From: Haliclona indistincta
Taxonomy: Eukaryota > Porifera > Demospongiae > Haplosclerida > Chalinidae
Length of the DNA: 64,000 nucleotides
NCBI GenBank assembly: GCA_964017065.1
Contig: OZ024791.1
Span: 6,066,547-6,130,546 of the forward strand
Direction of reading: 5' to 3'
Both the position numbers and the translations under genes were made by a program. The notes under the pieces were generated by a model that did no database searches, was not told the origin of the DNA, and worked only from the letters and a program-made list of their open reading frames with translations. Within the stretch, counting starts at the first letter, position 1; each line of letters opens with the position of its first letter. Below are positions 11,467 to 23,580 of this stretch, piece by piece.

Positions 11467-14400
11467 TCATTTTTCTCCATCATCACCTGGAGGTTCATTT
11501 TGTTTCTCTTCCTCCATCTTAATAAGCTTCACCTAAAATAAAACAATGCAATCATAATGTGGTAAAAGATTTCGGCTTTGAATACGACGTACCTGAAGTG
11601 ACTGAGATAGTTCTACAAAATCTTTTTGTACGGACTCTGAGCTCTCCAACTGTTGACGCATTGCAGACACTTGTCGTTGGAGAGTATGGACATTCTGTTC
11701 TGCTACGTCCTATGTTCACAAAGCATAAAGAGTAATAAAAGAGAGAGAGGTGTGGTATACTTTCGCATTGTGAAGTTCTTCCATTTGTCTGCGTTGCTCT
11801 TCGATAAATTTCTTTGATTTTGTCTCAATGGATGCTTTTGAGCTTAGTGCCTGCAAATAGAACACAGATGATATAAGGTGAGCAGAGATACTATAAAAAA
11901 GGCGTACCGTGTCTCTGTCTTGTAGCATAGCTTCACGTGCTCTGCGTAACTCAGCTGTGGAGATAGTACGAGCAGTATTGCTACTGACACAAATCATGCC
12001 TTACCCATCTCATTCTCAGCACTCTCTAATCGTATTGATGTCATCTGTTGTTCCTCTTGATGTTGGCGAATATGTCTTTGTAGCTCTGTTATCTAGAGAA
12101 GTAGTCACTGAAAGCTGTATTTTCAGCAGTGTAGAAATCTCACTTGAGTGGTTGACTGCAGCTGGGCCTGATCAAGGCTCTGCTGTAGTTTGCTCAACTC
12201 TTCCATTGTAGCAGCAACATTGAGCTCTGCTTCTCTCCGACCCTACAAGAATGCACTTACAGTACATCCACATAATTCACTCTCTTACTCTCTCTGCTTG
12301 AGTCAGTTTTTCTCTATAGTCTGTAATCTCGCTTGCTTGTACTCCCTTCAAACAGCTGTATTCTTCTCTAGCCTGGTCCAACTGCTCAGTCAGTCTCACT
12401 CTTTCTTCAGTGAACCGAGCCTAGTGTAACACAGGTATACTACAGCTTAATGAGGGCACCTCCAGCTACTGACCATTTCTCGCTGTACTTCATGCTTTGT
12501 CTCTGTGAATTTATCCCTAAGTCCTTTGATCTTCTGTTTCAGCTTATTTTCTTGAAAAAGAGTCTGTTCAGTCTAAAAGAAAAAAAACGAATAGTTCAAA
12601 CTGATAAGTTTTGTGCAGCAACATACTCTGGTCTTCATCTCTTCTTTTTCAGAGATCAATGCTCTTCGAAGTTCCTCGTGACTCTTTCTCTCTCGAATAA
12701 GTTGAGCCTGACAAACATGACATTGATGACAACATACCTAATGCAACACAGTAGACTAGACTCACTTGTATTTTATCGACGTCTTCTCTCAGTCGCTCTA
12801 GCTGGTTCTCTTTGGCGTCAATCTCTAACATAAGTTGAGCCTGTACTCTCTGCAGTTGCCCCTCATACTCTTCACATGACTTGGTCTTGAATGTGACATC
12901 ATCGCGCAATCGTACAACCTGAAACAAGCATGAACCAAATAGAATGCAGCATCAAAATTAATACCAGTTTCTGTAGCTGTTCAACTACTCCTCTCCACAC
13001 TCCAGCCTCTGCTGGGTCCTCCTCTAGAGCCTTCCTAGTGAGGTCACTCCATGATGCTGACCTCCTCTTGGTCTCTGTTGTTGCTACATCCAACAGCAGC
13101 AATGGTTCTGCCGGACCATCACCCTCTCCATCACTAATTTGTAACGGAGTTACAGATCTTGGTTCAGGAGAGCTAGCCTCCACATCAATTAACAACGGAG
13201 TCCTACGAATGATAAATAGATGGACGCATAATATTTACATGTAACTATACACAAAGATTTCATTAAGTAATACAGAAAATTTTCGTAACATCACGTTTTT
13301 TTCTTGTTGGTATGTACACATAATGAAAAAATTTACAACAAACACAACATACCGAGGGCTAGCAGAACGGTCCCCCCTAAGCTGTCTGATCTCTTGTTTC
13401 AGCTTGTCCTGTATATTCACAAACTGGAGGTTGGCTTGTTCCCATGTCTCTTTGAGCTGGTTGTGCGCCAACTGTTCCATACTAAACTGCTCCTTGACTA
13501 AAGAAGGACAGATGGTAACATGATATTGATAAACATATACGCTGCATTGTATATAAACTAACAAAGTACACAAGAATGTTGTCTCCACATACACTTGATA
13601 CACTACCTTTCTCTAGTTGAGCACTGATCGAGCTGTTCTCTGCCGTCATCCGCTGCTTTTGATTGTTAAGTGACTCGATATGCATCTCAAGGTCATGCCG
13701 AGCAGCTCTCTCCTGGTTCAGCAACTTTTCCATCTACAAGACAAGAGATCATTCTAACTCCATGACCAACACTCATTGAAACTAAGAACTTTGTAATGTG
13801 TACAAACAAAGGTATTATCAAGCAACTGTAGACAACAAGGACAAGCTCTCCTTACCAATGACCCTGCTTCTTGTTGCTGTCCTAGTTCAGAAGTGGAAGA
13901 GAGATCGATGAGTGCATCACTAGATGACTGAGTGGGCAATGGAGCATTGAAAGACTGGAGGGAGGGAGGGAGGGAGGGAGGGAGGGAGGGAGGGAAGGAG
14001 GGAAGAGAGGGAGGGAGAGAAGGAGGGAGAGAAGGAGGGAGGGAGGGAGAGAAAGAGGGAGAGAAGGAGGGAGGGAGGGAGAGAAAGAGGGAGAGAAGGA
14101 GGGAGGGAGAGAGAGAGAGGAAGGGAGGGAAGGAGGGAGAGAGAGAGATGGAGGGAGGGAGGGATACAATTTAAAAGTGAGAAGCAATAACAGATACCTT
14201 TCCTTCATAGATAGCTAGTCTCTCTTGCGCTTCTCTTAGTTGAATTCTGAGCATATCGATTTCTTCCTCAAGAGGAACAACTACTGATTTGAGCAGCTTA
14301 GTGTCATAAGCAGCCTAGTATAAAATACAGACAATTTTATCATTAATTTTTACAGGCACTTGTAAAACGATAAAACAATAGAGCTAACAAAAGACTCACT

Positions 14401-15222
14401 TTCATCATACTGCTTTCAAGGCTGTCTTGACCAGCGAGTGGAGAAGGTGACCTTTTCCCTTCTCGTTTCTTTGCCTTTTTCCCAATAGTAACCAGGTCCT
14501 CACCTAATGATTGTGACGGTGGCTCTGGATCACCGGGACCTACAACAGACAGCATGAACACACCATATCTGCAAGGTATCCATTCTTACCTTTCAATGCA
14601 TTTGTCAGTGACGCTATCTTCTCCTCGTACATTACCCGATCGGCGTCAAATGCTTCCCTGACGCTAGCTGTACTCTTGCTCACAAGAGACTGCACCTTGG
14701 CTAACTCTACTTCCTTCTCTGCTAAAGACTTGTTTAGTTTCTCTATCTGTGAGACGTGCTTGGTGATTGACTGTCTTGCCAGGTTCCGTTCAGCTATAGA
14801 AAACATGTAGCGATCAAACACCGTGTAGAATTCCATTATTGCTCACATTCTAGGTCAACCATTTGTTGCATAAACTTTCTTCTTTGCCGACCAAACTCCT
14901 CGTCCATTCCGGCCTTCTCTTTTTGCATACGACCGACAATACTTTCCAAATATTGCACTTTTAATTTGAATTGTTCAATCTCTCCTCCTCCTCCGGCTAC
15001 TTGTGTGTTTGATTTATGTCTGTTAGGAGAATGTCCTTGTGTAGAAGTTACAGAAGGAGGAAGAGAGGTGACCATGTCTGAGCCAAATGAGGCGGCTGGA
15101 GGAAGAACAGGTTGAGTTGGGAAGGAGATAGGGGCATCTAGAAGGCTAGCTCCAGTGGAAGAGGCAGATGAGGAAGGAAGAGGAGAGAAGGGGTCTTGAG
15201 TAAGAGGTGTCGTTCGCTCCAT
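11467..15222 (-). CDS. RABEP1: Rabaptin (Rab5 effector coiled-coil protein)
   Basis: Endosomal tether that links active Rab5 and Rab4 with Rabex-5. Start ATG at 15222; stop at 11467-11469; about 18 short exons. After a Ser/Pro-rich N-terminus come coiled-coil exons such as KLKVQYLESIVGRMQKEKAG and SVVVPLEEEIDMLRIQLREA (human rabaptin: SVVMPMEKEIAALKDKLTEA), then RAARHDLEMHIESLNNQKQ, HNQLKETWEQANLQF, and a Ser/Asp-rich stretch. The second coiled coil ends in SESVQKDFVELSQSLQVKL, matching the C-terminal SEQVQRDFVKLSQTLQVQL of vertebrate rabaptin. These paired matches in order make the call firm; orthology to RABEP1 versus RABEP2 is not resolved. Head to head with the peptidase-like gene. Confidence 0.85.
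13957..14163. repeat. (GGGA)n / (GAGA)n microsatellite in rabaptin intron
   Basis: About 200 bp of GGGA/GAGA repeat. On the coding strand it is pure pyrimidine (TCCC)n and ends one base before the AG of the exon starting at 13954, so it also forms that intron's polypyrimidine tract. Confidence 0.95.
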
Positions 15223-15466
15223 AGCAGCCAGCCAACACCGTGTACGTGTGTGCTGTGGGATGGGTTACACTGTACGATGAATTAGAATTTTCATATTACG
15301 GTTTCATTTAGCCGCCACGCCCATCTCGCTCAGTCAGCAAACTTCTCAGCTGTGCGCAGCTGATGACACGTTGCTTAGTCATGTTGCTGTTACACAACTG
15401 CAGTGTCACTTTTTTGTGCAGATATATTTTGCAACAGCGGAAGTTGCTATAGACTAAAGTTTTCAG
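15223..15466. promoter_or_regulatory. Divergent intergenic region, rabaptin / peptidase-like gene
   Basis: 244 bp between head-to-head start codons; no TATA box. Likely shared promoter and 5' UTRs. Confidence 0.4.
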
Positions 15467-16977
15467 ATGGAGAAAGAGAACGAGGCTGATCATGTTGTGG
15501 AGGAACTGTTGAGTAACGTTTTTGAGGAGGCGACTAGTAGGAGCCAGTGGGATGTGACTGACAGAGGGAAACGTTTAGCTGAAAGTGTAGCGTCTATTGA
15601 AAACTCTAAATGTATGGATTTACATGATAGACTATTATTACCATTAAATCTTCACTCAACTGTGCTATAGGTCGTCATGGTCCTATTACTGATCTATGTT
15701 CACTGGTTCGCAAGCATTGTGCAGACAGAATCCTTGTTAATTACTCACACAGACAGTGTGGTCGCACTGAACTACTTCAGTTAAAGTGTGTTGATCAGAA
15801 GGCTGGTGGATATTGTGGACACTATGCTCTTCATAACCTGCTGTGCATGCTAGAAGTGTGTCAGTCACACAGTGAGGAAGAGGCGCTGGGCTTGCTACAG
15901 GAGACTGCTTCATCAGGAGCATTCTGGAGGAGGTAAATGAGTCAACATAGTGATCATCTGGACATGGTGTGCTCATTCTCTCAGGTACTGGTGGTCAGTG
16001 AGTCAGCTGTTAGCTCGTGTGACTGCTGAAGGAGGTGAATGGTGGCCATGGACCAGAGAGTATGTTCAACAAGGAGACATGGAGCGCAGCTTCCTACGTC
16101 ATCTCATCACAGTAGACACACAGCTCACCACTCTTGATGCTGACAATACATTAGCTATACTAATGGTACGTTCAAGCTTTCATGGAACACACAAATTTAT
16201 TGTTCTTTTCACTTCTAGTTTGCTTACGGGTTTATTCAGAACAGTTTCTCTGAAGTGTGCGCCATTCAGATAAAAATAGATGATTTTGTCTCCTCACCTG
16301 GTCCATCTCATCTCGTGTTTATCCTGGGAGTCACCAATCACTGGGTGTCATTGCTAGCATACAAAGCAACAGAACAGTCATCTTCCTCTAATAGACTGAA
16401 TGACTACCATGAACAGTGTAATAAGCAGCAGCAGCAGAGGATAGGGATGGTATATATGGACTCTAACAATATACCAGTACCTGGGTATACCAATGAAGAT
16501 ATTGATGCTTTGTTGCTGAAGCAGGAAAATGAGAGGATCAAGGTGAAGGGAAAGGGCTACACTGACTGGAAGAGAGAGATGTATCGACAGGCATACAAGG
16601 ATCAGAGAGAGTTGGTGCTTAAGCTGACTCAATGTGTCAGTGGGTGTGGCAACTTGTGTACTGATGTCATTGCTAACTATATCTCGCGAGTAATGAAAAG
16701 CTATAACGAGTGTGTCGAACAGCGTCTTGTTAAGCTGGGAGACTCAAACCTGTTCCTGCCCTTGCTGTTGGACTGGTTACAGAATCACTATCCTCCTCAG
16801 ACAATGGAGGAGACATTGCTGCCAATGCTGGAACAGAATGCAGGTTTAACTGAACTGGATCCATTGAGAGAGTGGGCAAGACATGTTCATGCACAGCTAT
16901 CATTGCTGGAAATATCAGGACTCACAACAATAGACTTGTTGCAAGAGATTCTTGAGACAATTTTAACAAAACTTTGA
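15467..16977 (+). CDS. Putative cysteine peptidase-like protein (Cys-His-Asp order)
   Basis: Four exons (15467-15611, 15671-15932, 15985-16165, 16219-16977; phases fit) give about 448 residues. I do not recognise a named family. The sequence shows a plausible papain-like catalytic series: Cys in QKAGGYCGHYALHNLL, His in VTNHWVSLLAYK, and Asp/Asn in GMVYMDSNN. The Cys-then-His-then-Asp order is that of clan CA (papain, Josephin, OTU), not of the Ulp1/SENP fold, which has His-Asp-Cys. The GYC-G-YALHN motif recalls Josephin-type deubiquitinases (CAQHALNN), but total length and the helical C-terminal 200 residues do not. A deubiquitinase-like role is a guess. The protein has no signal peptide and no membrane segment. 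Confidence 0.6.
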
Positions 16978-17083
16978 TATTTTATGAGATGATCTCTTTT
17001 ATACGATCCAAAAATATTGATTGCAAAACACTATTTCAAAATGATTGCAAGTATACCACACAATAAGTGTACATTTGTGTTTG

Positions 17084-17895
<812 letters not shown>

Positions 17896-18256
17896 TGTTT
17901 CTTCAGCTAGGCTACAAAAGATATTTCTCCAGCAGTGCTTTATACTCTCTCTTGAATAATGAATGCCCACACTTTTGATAATCTTTTCTGGAACAATTCA
18001 ACACCACACAAAGCCACAGGTTCATTCAGCCCAATAACAGTACAAACACTGGAGGAGGGTACTGTCCTACCGTCCCAAGCATACCACTCCTATGAAACCG
18101 TACCAAAAGAACAGCAAGCATCATGTGCTTGACCACAATACACCATGCATGACTCACAAACACGCTGTTTGTCACAAGATATGATCAAAGATATGACATG
18201 AATAGACTCTTACAACAGTAATATTTAAAGTCATAAGTGATAAAAATGAACTAAGG
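17896..18256. other. Intergenic: collagen promoter and DHX36 3' region
   Basis: About 360 bp between the collagen start and the DHX36 stop, both genes on the minus strand. It contains the collagen TATA box; no other gene is seen. Confidence 0.5.
17938..17944 (-). promoter_or_regulatory. TATA box of the collagen gene
   Basis: TATAAAG on the minus strand, 43 bp before the collagen start codon. Position and sequence fit a core promoter. With the one at 3366 it is one of two clear TATA boxes here. Confidence 0.6.
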
Positions 18257-21200
18257 CTACTTTCTGTAGTACAAATGTTTTCCAGCTGCTAATCTTGCTG
18301 CCTGCATGATAAACAAACACACAGTACTTGGATTATGATACTGATCAGGTCCAACCTGGTCACTGTAGTCCTCTGATGTAATCAAATCAATGATAGCCTG
18401 AATGAGCAGAGAGGAGGGACTAGCGGTCGAGCTACCTGGAGTATACAACTCCATCTTAGGATGTGCTATCTTCTCCTGTAGAGTAATGTCAAGTTGACTT
18501 CTCAGATCCTGGGCAAGAAAGGAATTTCACACATACTATGATGAAAGCGCATTTACCTTCACAAGTTGAGCAATGCGTTGTGGCGCTTGAAACACGATCC
18601 AATCATCCACAGTGATAGTCTCCTGCTCTTTGTCTCTCCCCACTCCTATATTTCCTCCAAAAAAGAGCAGAGGAAACGGAGGAATGACAGTAGCGTCGTG
18701 TAGGTATATCGCCGAACTCTTCACTTTAGTGTGATAGATGAGAAATTGGTGCGAGAAAGAAGGGACGTTACAGTTGACAGATTTGGGATGGAATTCCACT
18801 TTTCCATCCAACTGTGTATATAACTTGACTGTTCTATAAAAAAAAAACGCAAAGAGAGAATAAATACAAATAAAAAATTATGATACCTCTTTCCAGGGAC
18901 AATCTTTGCAACATTAGGATACAGGCCAGCACACAGAACAGCTTTCACCAGCTTTAGGTTACCTGTTGCTAGAGAGTACAAGCACGAGTGGTGCATTTGC
19001 TGCTGACCTGAGTTCATGTTAGCTGTTGATTCATTAGGATCGCTCGAATGAACAAATCCAATGTCATGCAAGAGACCAGCAAACTGCTTCTTCATGTCAT
19101 GCAGCATCTTCAGAGACAAGCTAGGTATAAAGAGATGTATCATATAGCAGGCTCACCTCCATTGTATTGTTAGCAAGGAACTTGTCCCAGCAGTATCGAC
19201 GGGCTTCACCTGGTCCACTTCGACGGCTGCTCTCCCAACCCTAGAGAGAGAAAGAGGTGAGCTATTATGAGAATGAGATTAATATACTTGCCCTGAAAGC
19301 ATTCAAGAAAGCAATGTGGTCACTTTGAGAACTGCCTGCAAATTGTTTTTTGACACGATCGGCCTCTTCTTGCTTGTTCTGTTAAAAGCCATTCATTAAC
19401 ATAAGTTGAACTACAATTTTTACATACTAGCGGCAGAACAAATGGATCCTTGAAGCCAAGAGTGCTAGCAATGGTGAGTACAGGGTCTAGACAAGAGAAC
19501 ATGGCAGCAAACAGGATCATCCTCCCAACACGAGGATGGACAGGCAGGTTGGCAAGATGGTAGCCAAGAGGAGTGAGGTCTTCAGATGGAGTGAGAGCTT
19601 GCTGCATAGAAAGATCAAACTGAGTCACATAGGACTGTATTACTGACCAGTTGTGTGAGAGTGTTGATGGCGTTGGTCACAGATTGATCACTGGGTGGTT
19701 CTAGTGCCTTCCCCAGTATGTCCCGGGCTAGACCTAGTTTGAGCACCTTGATCTGCAGCACTAGCTCTTCCAATGGAGTACGCAACATCTCGGGTAGCTG
19801 GAAATCAGCCATCTTGTTATGGCGATGATGAGTGAACAAATGGTAGCATTGACCTGGCTTAACACTGAAGTAGAAAAAGAGCACCTTATAACTGCCTTAT
19901 AAGATAAGAGTGTGAAAGTACTAGCATGCTATTGACAAGAGATGTGTGTTTGCAATGAGCCCTGACTGATGGAGCTTACACAGTGCAGGTGGGCAACAGA
20001 CACAGACCCATACCACCCAATAAATGGAAAATGAGACTGAGTATGCTATTGGGGCAATTGAAAGCTACTCCACAATAACTGTAGTGGAGCAGCAACGTCC
20101 ATCACCCCTAACATGTTACCCATCTCTCTATCCACCCACCGTCCTGCTCTTCCACTTCGCTGTCTAGCAGCTGCTTTGCTCACCCAAACTGCCTGAAGCA
20201 TAGCAAGCTGATTGTCAGCATCATAAGTCTAAAAATGAGAGAAGGACAACAAGAGAACACTAGAGCAAGATACTAATCAGATTTACCGTCTCTTTCACTT
20301 TCCCACAGTCGACCACATAAACGACATCATCAATCGTAATACTAGTCTCAGCAATGTTAGTTGCTATGATAATCTTGCGAACACCACGAGGAGGACGCTC
20401 AAACACCTGTATGGCATAAAAAATTTTTTGATCTTGTGAAATTGCAAGTCAACTTGCCTGTCGTTGAGTCGCAGTCGGCATCATAGAGTGCAGTGGTATG
20501 ATGATATACTTAGAGCTGGAACTAAACACTACGTCAGACTTGAGCATGTCGTGTAGCTTGCTAATGGTATCCCATCCTGGCAGGAAGACCAACACTGCTC
20601 CCTCATCTTGACGACTGATGTTACGCAGTACTGTCACCACCAACTGGAGATCAATAACAGATTCATCCATTTCTCTGACTGAGTCTATAACAGAGGGGCG
20701 ATACCGCTGCTCCTGCTCTAGTGTTGCTAGATACTCATCTAGTTCATCTCTCTCCTTCTGCTTCTCTAGCCAGTCTTGCTTTCCACGACCATGGTGTGAC
20801 CAGAACGGTCGTTTTTCATTTGAACGAGCCTTTGATAGATGATAGCTGAAGAGACTGGATTAACTAAGCGACTAAAGTACAACATTAGCTCACTCTGTCA
20901 TCTGCAGTATGTCCTCGAGATAAAATTCCTGCACTGGGAAAACTCGCCCAGGAATGGAAATCATTGGAGCATCGTCTAAAGAACACGAACATGAACTGTA
21001 AGATTTTTGAGATAAACAACTGACTGAAGTATTTTGAGAATAGTTCAGCATTGATAGTAGCACTCATGAGAACAAGCTTCAGATCAGGACTATAGTGAGA
21101 GAGAGAGATGATGAGTGAGCTAAAGGAGATTTACCGTTGTGGAAGAAGATCTCTGATGATAATTGTGAGGAAGTCCGACACATTGTTTCTCTCGTGTACC

Positions 21201-22283
21201 TCATCGAGTATAATATGAGAGGCCTGTTCCAGTAAGCTGAAGGAGACAGTAGAATGATGTGTGATACACCATACTGCTCACTCACGGATCAGTCAGCATC
21301 CGTCTGAGCAGTACGCCAGTGGTACAGTAGAGTATCGAGCCCTTCTCACGAGGCAGGACACGCTCTAGTCTGATCTGATACCCTGATGACTTACCAAGTG
21401 ACTCAGCTCTCTCTGCAGCAACACGCTGAGCAACTGTGGAAGATACATACAATAGATGCATTAGAGGGAGAGAGCCCAAACACCTGCAATAGCACTGATT
21501 CTTCGAGGCTGTGTACAAATCACATGACACTTAGAGCCACACCCCCTCATTATACAATCGTCCAACACAAACTGTGCAACCTGGACACATGTTGTCGAGA
21601 GGTGCACAATGCTGCTCTACGTCACGACTCACTTGTGTGGTCTTTCCACAGCCAGTCTCTCCACTAATAACCACTACCTGGTTACTGGCGATAGCTGATA
21701 GCAGAGCATCCTTCATTGACCAGGACGGAAGCCGCTGACGAAATTCCTGATCAAGAAAAATAATCGATTTCATTCTTATTTTAATCATATCTTCCTTACT
21801 AGCAATCTAGCATATGCAGGCAGTGACTGTTGGTGACGAAGGTCATCGAGTAGTTCTGAATCAGAAATGACATGAGTAGATATAGGAGCAGAAGGCAATT
21901 GATAGCTGGTAGCGATAGGAGGAGCATCTGTAGTATCCATAGCAGCAGTAGAGGAGGATGTGGTGTGGCGAACACTGTCCAGTATTCTAGATATACTTTG
22001 CTCAGTGTCTCGGTTTATAGTGACTACAGTACGCTTTGGAGAGAATTTGAGCAATACAGAATTGCTTTTGATATTATACCTCTTTTCTTTCTCTCTCTAA
22101 TTTCCGCTCTTTTCCTCGACGAGCATAGAACATACCTATCTCCTTTCCAGACAGGCCAGCTGGTGGTCTGCCATATCCTCCTCCCCGACCACCACCACCA
22201 CCACCACCACCACCACCACCACCACCACCACCACCACCTCTATTAGGACCCCTTCCTCTTCCCCCTCGTCCTCTATAGCTCAT
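18257..22283 (-). CDS. DHX36: DEAH-box G-quadruplex helicase DHX36
   Basis: Helicase that unwinds DNA and RNA G-quadruplexes. The start at 22283 gives [13 protein letters not shown], then a long poly-Gly run and [17 protein letters not shown], matching the DHX36-specific motif (GREIGMWYAKK in human) that recognises quadruplexes. Helicase motifs: [11 protein letters not shown] (about 21650), QPRRISAI and [11 protein letters not shown] (about 21400-21500), DEVH (about 21195), [13 protein letters not shown] (about 21040-21065), [15 protein letters not shown] (about 20550-20590), and [14 protein letters not shown] (about 20140-20185). The C-terminal part keeps [20 protein letters not shown] and LFFGGNIG. 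The last exon ends YYRK then stop at 18257. DEVH replaces the DEIH of human DHX36. An in-frame upstream ATG at 22385 exists, but the family start is at 22283. Head to head with CENP-A. Confidence 0.93.
22188..22238. repeat. (CCA)n run coding poly-Gly in DHX36
   Basis: About 17 triplets; on the coding strand (GGT)n, encoding Gly. Human DHX36 also has a Gly-rich N-terminus. Confidence 0.9.
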
Positions 22284-22420
22284 CTTTCTCAGTCCTAGGT
22301 GTCGCAGCAACTGCCACATGGAAATTTTCGCGCGCGCGGGCATTCGGACAGCTATAGCCGCCTTGCCCCGCCCACTGTAACTCAAGGCGCCAAAAATAAG
22401 CTAGCGAGAAGATCTCGATC
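22284..22420. promoter_or_regulatory. Divergent promoter, DHX36 / CENP-A
   Basis: 137 bp between start codons, with a CpG-rich patch (TTCGCGCGCGCGGGCATTCGG at about 22325-22345). No TATA box. A shared promoter is inferred. Confidence 0.5.
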
Positions 22421-22909
22421 ATGGCCAGAATAATCCAGGTTTGTTGTCTATTTAAATTAAACGATTACAGTATTATCTTGTTATTGCAGACTAAGAGTAA
22501 ACCTGGTCCTAGTAGTCAGAACAGCCGGCCTGGTCCTAGTGGTCAAAAGAAGTCATCAACAGCAACACCCAGCTCAAAGAGAAAATCTGCCTTACGCAAG
22601 CAGAAGAATCCCAAGCGCTCATCTCATGCTCTGCGGGAAATACGTTATTTCCAGAAAACCACTCACCTGGTCATTCCTCGTTTACCGTTTTCCAGACTGG
22701 TTCGTGACCTTTGTATGAGAATGTATCCACACTCTGAGACCTTGAGATGGCAGAGAGCAGCTATAGAGTGCCTCCAAGAAGCAGCAGAAGCCTTCATGGT
22801 GATGTTTTTATCAGATGCAAACTTGCTAGCTAATCATGCAGGACGTGTAACAATAATGCCCAAAGACATGCGACTTATTCACGTACTAAAAGATATACGT
22901 CATGCATAA
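22421..22909 (+). CDS. CENPA: Centromeric histone H3 variant
   Basis: Replaces H3 in centromeric nucleosomes and marks the kinetochore site. Two exons: 22421-22438 (MARIIQ) and 22490-22909, about 145 residues. The N-tail is Ser/Pro/Lys-rich (for example SRPGPSGQKKSS) and lacks the H3 ARTKQTARKSTGGKAP pattern. The fold begins ALREIRYFQKTTHLVIPRLP, then FSRLVRDLC. The key diagnostic is the longer loop 1 ending LRWQ (RMYPHSETLRWQ) where canonical H3 has DFKTDLRFQ; extra loop residues and Trp are CENP-A traits. The rest reads CLQEAAEAFMV, NHAGRVTIMPKDMRL. It lacks the canonical RRIRGERA ending. An intron right after codon 6 also differs from intronless replication H3 genes. Confidence 0.9.
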   Translation: MARIIQVCCLFKLNDYSIILLLQTKSKPGPSSQNSRPGPSGQKKSSTATPSSKRKSALRKQKNPKRSSHALREIRYFQKTTHLVIPRLPFSRLVRDLCMRMYPHSETLRWQRAAIECLQEAAEAFMVMFLSDANLLANHAGRVTIMPKDMRLIHVLKDIRHA

Positions 22910-22968
22910 ATTATTGTCCACCTCTCCTCACTAGTGTTTATATATCATGGCATCTATTATTAGAGAGA

Positions 22969-23513
22969 TTACAGCTTTGATTTAGCATGTTGGACAGTCC
23001 CATTCTGCAATAGTTCATCCACTTGCTGCAAGAGGAAAGAGATAATTATTGATGAGTGCTTACAACTCAGGTGCTTATCATTAAAGAGTGTACAATTTCG
23101 AAAATCGAATATTTCCACCACTTAATGTGTTGGAAAAACTTCCTATAAGCAGTTTTGGCATGTGTAAACGTATACTGTACTAGAGCTGTATAGTATTCTC
23201 GCATGCAATAGCAGCATACGCTCATTGGAATGATAAGATCAAAAATGGAATATAACGTACCTCTTTTGAATATCCTAATTCTCGCAGTATCTCAATGCTA
23301 TGCTCACCAACCAACGGCTGTTGGTGAGATGCTGAAACACAAAAGGGTTAACAAGCATGGCGTCTACTGATAAGTACCAATTTGACCAGCACTCGTAGAT
23401 AACTTCGGAGCAGGATCTGTGTGTTAATACATTATCTACCACGCATAAATCATATCTGCAACTTACTTGGTACAAAACAATCGCCATTTATCCTTTCATA
23501 TACTGATCTGGAG

Positions 23514-23580
<67 letters not shown>

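Noticed and set aside
13882..14208. Open frames coding Pro/Ser/Leu or Gly/Arg/Glu repeats
   Set aside because: Translation of the (GGGA)n microsatellite in a rabaptin intron.
15467..16977. Assignment as Ulp1/SENP protease
   Set aside because: That fold has His-Asp-Cys order; here the Cys comes before the His.
22074..22385. Longer DHX36 N-terminus from ATG 22385
   Set aside because: In frame, but the family-conserved start MSYRGRGG lies at 22283, and the extra 34 residues would overlap most of the shared promoter with CENP-A.
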